From Helicobacter canis (GTDB lineage Bacteria; Campylobacterota; Campylobacteria; Campylobacterales; Helicobacteraceae), in contig NZ_UGHV01000001.1 of the NCBI RefSeq assembly GCF_900451095.1, positions 434,001 through 498,000 on the forward strand: a stretch of 64,000 nt of DNA. The letters are read 5' to 3'. Position 1 is the stretch's first letter, and every line of letters starts with the position of its first letter. Shown one piece after another: positions 58,652 to 64,000 of the stretch. The translations under genes were made by a program, and so were the position numbers. The notes below the pieces were generated by a model. The model searched no databases. It was not told the origin of the DNA and was given only the letters and a program-made list of their open reading frames with translations.

Positions 58652-59509
58652 ATGAAATGGATTTCTAGTATGATAAGAGTATTTCTACTTACTATTTTAC
58701 TTTGTAATCTTGCTTTGGCTTACAAATGTCATTATGGAGTTCGCTGCCAAGATTCTCGTATAGGACTTGGTGGCTATTATACACATTTACACTCGCCGCG
58801 TGTCAGCACGCACAATGGTGGTGGGTTTCTCACTTTGCAAGAAGATTCATATTGGAAATGGTTTTATCTAGGTGGAGAGTTATCTGCTGGTGTTGGTGGC
58901 TCATCAATGAGTGGCATAGCAAGTGCAAGTGGTAATTATGAGAGTATCAGCGATAGAAATTGGTTTGCTCTTGTTACGCTTAATGCTGGGGCTAATCTTG
59001 GCTCACTAGAGAAGCCTACATTTTTGTATATGTCATTTTCTACGGATTTATATGATGTAGGCTTTGAGAAAAATCGCGGGAGATTTATGGATTTTGGGCT
59101 TTTCCTAGGTGTGGGAGCGTTTCATAGGATAATGCTTACAGATAAGCTTGCACTAGAGCCTAGAGTCAATATCGCTTGGAATGCGACCCGCCGACTTGCT
59201 GGCTATGGCTATAATGTGAGATCTGATAAAGTGGCTGGTGCATTTGATGGCAGCTACAAAGCAGAGCTATCTCTAGGGATACTCTATCGTGGCAATGCCT
59301 ATGATAGTGTAGAAGACATAGGCGAAGCACTTGCACAAAGATCACGCTTTGAGATACCAGATTTCTACGCCAGAATCAAGGGAGTGTATTATGATATGAA
59401 TGCCCTTGCTATGCCTTATTTAGATACGCAAACACTCCACCACCCTGAAGCAAATAACTTTGCGCTTATGCTTGAGTTTGGTATAGGACTTAATGCGCCG
59501 TTTAATTGA
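58652..59509 (+). CDS. Outer-membrane beta-barrel protein, unknown function
   Basis: 285 residues. Signal peptide (MIRVFLLTILLCNLALA), then Gly- and aromatic-rich amphipathic strands (GLGGYYTHLHSP, WFYLGGELSAGVGG, LEPRVNIAWNATRRL, AELSLGILYRG), ending FGIGLNAPFN. The pattern fits a small porin-like barrel of the Helicobacter outer-membrane families, but I do not recognise a named one. Single gene with its own promoter. Confidence 0.7.
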   Translation: MKWISSMIRVFLLTILLCNLALAYKCHYGVRCQDSRIGLGGYYTHLHSPRVSTHNGGGFLTLQEDSYWKWFYLGGELSAGVGGSSMSGIASASGNYESISDRNWFALVTLNAGANLGSLEKPTFLYMSFSTDLYDVGFEKNRGRFMDFGLFLGVGAFHRIMLTDKLALEPRVNIAWNATRRLAGYGYNVRSDKVAGAFDGSYKAELSLGILYRGNAYDSVEDIGEALAQRSRFEIPDFYARIKGVYYDMNALAMPYLDTQTLHHPEANNFALMLEFGIGLNAPFN

Positions 59510-59555
59510 TAAATAAAGCCTAGTAGGTGTAGTTTTGGCTTCTGTGTAGAAAGGA

Positions 59556-59795
59556 TTAAAACACTAGCATTTCGCGCTTGATTTTATTAAGCTTATCAAT
59601 TTGCTCCTTTAGTGCATCAACTTGCTCGTTGATCTGCTCTAGCACCGCCATTTTTAGCTCTTCTGGCATATCCATAGAGCCGCGTTTGATCATTATGTAA
59701 TCCACAAAGCTAATTTTCCCCATACCAAGTAGGATTTGGATTTCATCGCGGATTTCTTCGATTCTAATGATTATTTCATTGATTTTTTCAAACAT
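59556..59795 (-). CDS. Small coiled-coil protein, unknown
   Basis: 79 residues, mostly helical with heptad-like Ile/Leu spacing (EKINEIIIRIEEIRDEIQIL and VLEQINEQVDALKEQIDKLN). It starts 9 nt after the kdsD stop with a GGAG-type site, so it is probably the last gene of the ksgA-rnj-kdsD transcript. No family recognised. Confidence 0.6.
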   Translation of the reverse strand: MFEKINEIIIRIEEIRDEIQILLGMGKISFVDYIMIKRGSMDMPEELKMAVLEQINEQVDALKEQIDKLNKIKREMLVF

Positions 59796-59804
59796 TTTTG
59801 CTCC

Positions 59805-60821
59805 TTATGATGTGATACCCTCGCTAAGAAGAGTGTGGATATGCAAAACCCCTAGAATCCACTTTTTATCATCTGTGATGACAAGCAGCTGGATTTTGTT
59901 TGCTTCTATGATTTTTAGGGCTTCTTTGGCTAGGAGATTGGGATTCTGGCAGGTTTTTGGATTTGGCGTGGCATAGGTGATCGCTCTAGCGTTGATGTCA
60001 AAATCATCTCTCATCATAGCACGCCGTAAATCTCCATCGCTTAGCACTGCTATAAGTGTGTTGTCTTCGGCGATGAGTGCGCTTCCAAGCCGTTTTTGTG
60101 TCATTGTGATGATGGCATCTTTTAGCGGTGTTTGTGGGGAGATTATGGGGAGATTGTCTCTCTGCATAAGATCGGCGATTTTGACAAAGAGTTCTTTCCC
60201 CAAGCTTCCGCCCGGATGTAACGCGCCGAAGTCGTATTTGCTAAAATTCCTTGCTTGTATGAGACAGGCTGCTAGCGCATCGCCCATAGCTAGGGTAAGA
60301 GTGGTGGAGCTCATCGGGGCAGCTTGTATGGGGCAGGCTTCTTGCTCTATGGCAATAGGTAAGAAATAATCCCCAAGCCTGCTTAGTGCAGAATCTGGGG
60401 CTTTGCTCATAGTGATAATACCGCTTGCAAGGCGTTTGAAATGCGGCATAATCGCTAAAATCTCACTACTCTCTCCGCTATAACTTATCGCTAGGATTAT
60501 GTCATTTGCTCCTATCATTCCAAGATCGCCGTGCAAGGCTTCGGTGGGGTGGAGAAAGAAGCTTGGCGTGCCTGTGCTAGCAAGTGTAGCGGCGATTTTG
60601 CTGCCGATATGCCCACTCTTCCCCACGCCACAGACGATGAGCTTGCCGCCTTTATTCGTGGCTTTGATGATGGATTCTATAATTGAGTCCCAAGCAATCT
60701 GCGCACATTTTTGGGCGGTGTTTTGCAGCTCTTTTGCTTCTAGGAGTAAGACTCCGCGTGCGATTTGTGCGTATCTAGTAGAATCTAGTTTAGATTCTAC
60801 TAGCTCTTGTGTGTGGCTCAT
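59805..60821 (-). CDS. kdsD: Arabinose-5-phosphate isomerase (KpsF/GutQ/KdsD)
   Basis: 338 residues. SIS domain with CGVGKSGHIGSKIAATLAST and LHPTEALHGDLGMI, then two CBS domains (about 205-338; SALIAEDNTLIAVLSDGDLRRA). It makes D-arabinose 5-phosphate, the first step to Kdo for the LPS core. It starts 10 nt after rnj, same strand. Confidence 0.93.
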   Translation of the reverse strand: MSHTQELVESKLDSTRYAQIARGVLLLEAKELQNTAQKCAQIAWDSIIESIIKATNKGGKLIVCGVGKSGHIGSKIAATLASTGTPSFFLHPTEALHGDLGMIGANDIILAISYSGESSEILAIMPHFKRLASGIITMSKAPDSALSRLGDYFLPIAIEQEACPIQAAPMSSTTLTLAMGDALAACLIQARNFSKYDFGALHPGGSLGKELFVKIADLMQRDNLPIISPQTPLKDAIITMTQKRLGSALIAEDNTLIAVLSDGDLRRAMMRDDFDINARAITYATPNPKTCQNPNLLAKEALKIIEANKIQLLVITDDKKWILGVLHIHTLLSEGITS

Positions 60822-60831
60822 CGCGTGGCTC

Positions 60832-62820
60832 TTATGCGGTAAAGATATGGAGCAAAATCGCAGGATATTTTTTGAGCTTTTTAAAGAGCAGCTTTCTTGT
60901 GAGATTTCGTATCTCCCCTTCTAGCAGCTTTTTGTTATTAAGCACTTCTGGCTTTATCGTGCGGATAGACATTTCAAGCGCGCCTTGCAGCTCTTTTTGT
61001 AGCTCATTTTGCTCTTTTTCATTGGCTATGCCTATCATCTCTATTTCTAGGGAGCGGATTTTCTGCTCGCTTTGTGTGATGAAAGCGACCATACTCACAA
61101 GCCCAGCGTCTGCTAGATCTTGGCGATCTTTGATCGTGCTAGAATCCACTTCTTTACAGGCTTGATTATCGATGAAAACTTTGCCTGATTTGACATTGCC
61201 GACTTTGCGCATATAGCTTGGATTGACTTCGATTTGATCGCCATCTTCCATAAGCAAGATATTTTTCTCTAGCACACCGCATTTAATGGCAGTATCTTTG
61301 TGCTTGGCGACATGATTATACTCTCCGTGAACCGGGAGGAAAAATTTGGGCTTGATGAGTCGTAGCATAAGCTTTTGCTCCTCTTGGGCGGCGTGCCCGC
61401 TTACATGGATTTCGCTAAAGTCTTGGTAGGCTACACTTGCCCCTGCTTTCATCAAGAAATTTAGCACGGCTGATACAGAGCCTTCATTGCCCGGGATGGC
61501 TTTGGCAGAGAGTATGATGAGATCGCTAGATTTGATTTTGACATGTCTATGCTCATCTGTCGCCATACGATAGAGCGCGCTCATCGTCTCGCCTTGTGAG
61601 CCTGTGGTAACGATTAAGATCTCATTTTCAGGGTATTTTTCTACTTCGTGTGCTTCGATGAAAATGGAGTTTGGTAAATCGATATAGCCAAGCTCTCGTG
61701 CTATGTCGATGTTTTTTTCCATCGAGCGACCGATCACACAGACTTTGCGCCCATATTTGATCCCATAGGTGATCGCTTGATACACGCGGTGGATATTGGA
61801 GCTAAAAGTGCTCATTATCACGCGTCCTTGCGCACTTTTGAAAAGTGAGTCAAATGTCGGTCCTACAACTGCTTCACTCTGCGTGCAGCCGCTTTTGTGT
61901 GAGTTTGTAGAATCACTAAGCAGCAGCATAACTCCCTGCTCTCCATAATGCGCTAGGCGGTGCAAATCGGTGGGGAGATTGTCAATGGGAGTGTGATCGA
62001 TTTTGAAATCGCCCGTGTGGAAGATAATGCCAGCCTCTGTCTTAATCGCAAGCGCGGAAGAGTCGATGATAGAGTGTGTGATATGTATCCACTCTATTTC
62101 AAATTCCCCGATTTGCACAGGCTCACGCTTTTGAATGACCTTTAGCATAGGGCGGAATTTCTTTAGTCCGTGTTCGTCAAATTTCGCCCCTATCATTCCA
62201 AGTGCTAGAGGGGTGCCATAGAGAGGGAACTGCAACTCTTTGAAAAGATATGGCACTGCGCCGATGTGATCTTCGTGTGCGTGGGTGATGATAATACCTG
62301 CGATTTTGTCCTTTATGGTGTGGAGATAAGTAAAATCTGGGATCAAAATATCCACGCCGTGCATATTTTCTTCTGGGAAGCTCATACCCACATCGATGAT
62401 GATGGCAGATTTTTCTGTCTCCATTACCATCATATTGCCGCCGATTTCTCCTAGCCCACCAAGCGGCGTGATACGCACGCTGGCTTTTGTGTTGAGATTG
62501 AGCTTGTTGTGAGGGTTTAGGCTGTTTTTTTGGATTCTAGTGTTTGTCTCTACACCTTTTTTCAAATCCTTGTGGAATGCCAGATTCCCCCGCTCGCTCG
62601 CTCCTTGCACTTCTCTTGCTCCGCCTTGGTTCTCTTGGCGGTTGCGATTGGGCCACTGGCGTCTTTGCTGCTCGCCTTGGTTTTTTTGGTGAGATTGCTG
62701 CTCGCGATTGTGCGGCTCTCTGTTTTGATCCCTTTTAAAGCGATTGTTGAAAAACCGCCTTTTTGGCTGGGTGCTATCTTGTGTGTTGTGTGGATTTGGT
62801 TTGTTGTTTGGCTCATTCAT
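60832..62820 (-). CDS. rnj: Ribonuclease J with long N-terminal extension
   Basis: 662 residues. The first 115 are Asn/Gln/Arg-rich and disordered-looking, as in Helicobacter RNase J. Then a beta-lactamase/beta-CASP fold: ITHAHEDHIGAVPYL (zinc ligands), HTGDFKIDHTP, SDSTNSHKSG, ATDEHRHVKI and SGHAAQEEQKLML. It is the main RNA-degrading enzyme of Helicobacter, acting with a DEAD-box helicase. It overlaps ksgA by 4 nt. Confidence 0.95.
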   Translation of the reverse strand: MNEPNNKPNPHNTQDSTQPKRRFFNNRFKRDQNREPHNREQQSHQKNQGEQQRRQWPNRNRQENQGGAREVQGASERGNLAFHKDLKKGVETNTRIQKNSLNPHNKLNLNTKASVRITPLGGLGEIGGNMMVMETEKSAIIIDVGMSFPEENMHGVDILIPDFTYLHTIKDKIAGIIITHAHEDHIGAVPYLFKELQFPLYGTPLALGMIGAKFDEHGLKKFRPMLKVIQKREPVQIGEFEIEWIHITHSIIDSSALAIKTEAGIIFHTGDFKIDHTPIDNLPTDLHRLAHYGEQGVMLLLSDSTNSHKSGCTQSEAVVGPTFDSLFKSAQGRVIMSTFSSNIHRVYQAITYGIKYGRKVCVIGRSMEKNIDIARELGYIDLPNSIFIEAHEVEKYPENEILIVTTGSQGETMSALYRMATDEHRHVKIKSSDLIILSAKAIPGNEGSVSAVLNFLMKAGASVAYQDFSEIHVSGHAAQEEQKLMLRLIKPKFFLPVHGEYNHVAKHKDTAIKCGVLEKNILLMEDGDQIEVNPSYMRKVGNVKSGKVFIDNQACKEVDSSTIKDRQDLADAGLVSMVAFITQSEQKIRSLEIEMIGIANEKEQNELQKELQGALEMSIRTIKPEVLNNKKLLEGEIRNLTRKLLFKKLKKYPAILLHIFTA

Positions 62821-63710
62821 AGGTAGTCCTTTAGTGTGTTGTAGATGTGGTGATACTTTTGTGTGCTGATTTGATGAGGTCTTGCGCTTTGGTCAATGGA
62901 TTCTTGTGCGAAGATTTTATCTAGTAAATTCTCCTGCTCATATTGTTTAAAAAATGGCAAGAGATTATTAAATAGCTTTTTTCTCGGGGAGCTAAATGCC
63001 ATTTTTAACATAGATTCAAAGCCGCTTTCAATGTGGGTAAAGTTTGTAAATTTTTTATGTCTAAATACTGATGAAGTTACTTTAGGCATAGGATCAAAGC
63101 TCTCTTTACTCACATCAAAAAGCAGTGCCATTTCTCCTGCGCTTTGTGCAATCACACTTAGCGCGCAAAAATCACTTGATAAGGTATCTGCGCAGAATTT
63201 CAAGGCGACCTCTTTTTGTGTCATCACTACAAAGCCCTCACACAATGGATCGTGCAAGAGATTTAGCACGATGCGAGTGGCGATATTATAAGGGAGATTA
63301 GAGACAAGGATATAAGGCTCATTAGCAAGCCATCCTTTTTTGGATTCTACTCTACTATTGCTATCATCACTCATTGTGTGTAAAGCTTGTTTCGCATCTG
63401 TTTTCTTCGGTAGATTGAGATTAGAATCTATACCAAGAGATATAGATAGCACATCACAATTCACTAGGGAAAAAGTGTTAGCAAAACTGCGTGATGAAAA
63501 TTTCTGCAAAACAAAAGAACACAGATCGGCATCAATCTCATAAGTCGTAAGACTTGCAATAGATAAAAGCCGCTCTGATAAATCACCCAAGCCAACACCG
63601 ATTTCTATAAGTTTTTGATCTTGTAGTAGCTCGGCACTCACTTGGACAATTTGATCAAGGATAAAAGGATCTTTTAAAAAATTTTGCCCAAAACGCTTTT
63701 TCGCTCGCAT
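62817..63710 (-). CDS. ksgA: 16S rRNA dimethyladenosine transferase
   Basis: 297 residues from MRAKKRFGQNFLKDPFIL; a longer start lacks conservation. SAM-binding IGVGLGDLSERL, the catalytic NLPYNIATRI and PMPKVTSSVF are present. It dimethylates the two adjacent adenines of helix 45. First gene of the minus-strand operon. A short Asn/Ser loop (residues about 118-140) is unusual for the family. Confidence 0.95.
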   Translation of the reverse strand: MRAKKRFGQNFLKDPFILDQIVQVSAELLQDQKLIEIGVGLGDLSERLLSIASLTTYEIDADLCSFVLQKFSSRSFANTFSLVNCDVLSISLGIDSNLNLPKKTDAKQALHTMSDDSNSRVESKKGWLANEPYILVSNLPYNIATRIVLNLLHDPLCEGFVVMTQKEVALKFCADTLSSDFCALSVIAQSAGEMALLFDVSKESFDPMPKVTSSVFRHKKFTNFTHIESGFESMLKMAFSSPRKKLFNNLLPFFKQYEQENLLDKIFAQESIDQSARPHQISTQKYHHIYNTLKDYL

Positions 63711-63860
63711 ACCCCGCTCGCAATAAACATACAATCAATGCAGCCCATTGTATCGAGTTTTTATTAACTTATGTAAGAACTTATGTGGATTTATGAAAAT
63801 TTTTATATCTCTTTTATATACTTGCCATTTTATTATCGCCTTGTTGCAAAGGAGTGTGAG

Positions 63861-64000
63861 ATGGCAAATCATCTTGCAAAGAGAATTATTCCCTGTCTGG
63901 ATATAAAAGATGGGCAAGTGGTGAAAGGGGTGAATTTCATCGGCTTACAAAATATCGGCGATCCTGTTTCACTAGCAAGATTCTACAATGACTCTTTAGC
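63861..64000 (+). CDS. hisF: Imidazole glycerol phosphate synthase cyclase subunit, partial
   Basis: The first 46 residues, running off the right edge, after [26 protein letters not shown] is the first TIM-barrel strand with the catalytic Asp, followed by [17 protein letters not shown] as in HisF. It makes imidazole glycerol phosphate in histidine synthesis with HisH. Divergent from ksgA. Confidence 0.95.
   Translation, partial: MANHLAKRIIPCLDIKDGQVVKGVNFIGLQNIGDPVSLARFYNDSL

Noticed and set aside
62530-62826. Open frame antisense to the RNase J N-terminus
   Set aside because: Arises from the Gln/Asn/Arg-rich coding of the true gene on the other strand.

Overview
The window comes from an Epsilonproteobacterium, almost certainly an enterohepatic Helicobacter; a H. 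canis-like genome is my best guess from the fairly high GC and heavy phase variation, but species is not provable here. Supporting signs are ruvC / dnaA-dnaN-gyrB side by side, an RNase J with a long N-terminal extension next to ksgA, TATAAT-type -10 boxes, VacA-like autotransporter architecture, and poly-G contingency tracts.

Layout. 1-8.5 kb (minus strand): a peptidoglycan O-acetylation-type trio (MBOAT acyltransferase plus two SGNH hydrolases), then a phase-variable GT2 glycosyltransferase and a polytopic glycosyltransferase-like protein cut by the left edge. 8.8-13 kb: a chemoreceptor and a Fur-box-preceded TonB-dependent receptor. 13.3-15.2 kb: a phase-variable asparagine synthetase. 15.4-21.2 kb: a tightly overlapping type II secretion / type IV pilus-like operon (PilN/GspL-like, PilO-like, PilP-like, secretin, TPR-like membrane protein, GspE ATPase), probably the DNA-uptake machine. 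21.2-34.4 kb: a surface-glycan region (GT-C-like membrane proteins, GalE, a UDP-galactopyranose-mutase-like flavoprotein, GT61) with a DUF1561-like secreted toxin candidate inside it. 34.5-37.5 kb: a TRAP transporter. 37.5-40.9 kb: two paralogous GT39-like membrane proteins. 41-64 kb: mostly core genes (thiC, yceI, cstA-ybdD, rpsU, tyrA, ruvC, dnaA-dnaN-gyrB with a probable oriC, xth, kdsD, rnj, ksgA, hisF), plus a phase-variable autotransporter and a phase-variable PagL-like deacylase.

Three repeat phenomena dominate. (1) Eleven simple-repeat tracts (poly-G/C or AT) lie inside or at the 5' end of genes; as sequenced nine genes are out of frame and two in frame. Several poly-G tracts share flanking sequence although their host proteins are unrelated, so they look like portable switch cassettes. 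(2) A family of modular, structured repeats fills intergenic regions and sits in frame, without stops, inside at least six proteins. Copies share constant ends, have arms that differ in sequence but stay self-complementary, and usually carry an apical hairpin AGACC-NNN-AGTCT with a variable triplet. (3) The 8-mer TAGAATCC occurs about 100 times on both strands, where about two are expected by chance, making it a candidate DNA-uptake word. Large modules stop at about 43 kb and are absent from the replication-origin side. I regard (1)-(3) together as the most likely undescribed system in this window.
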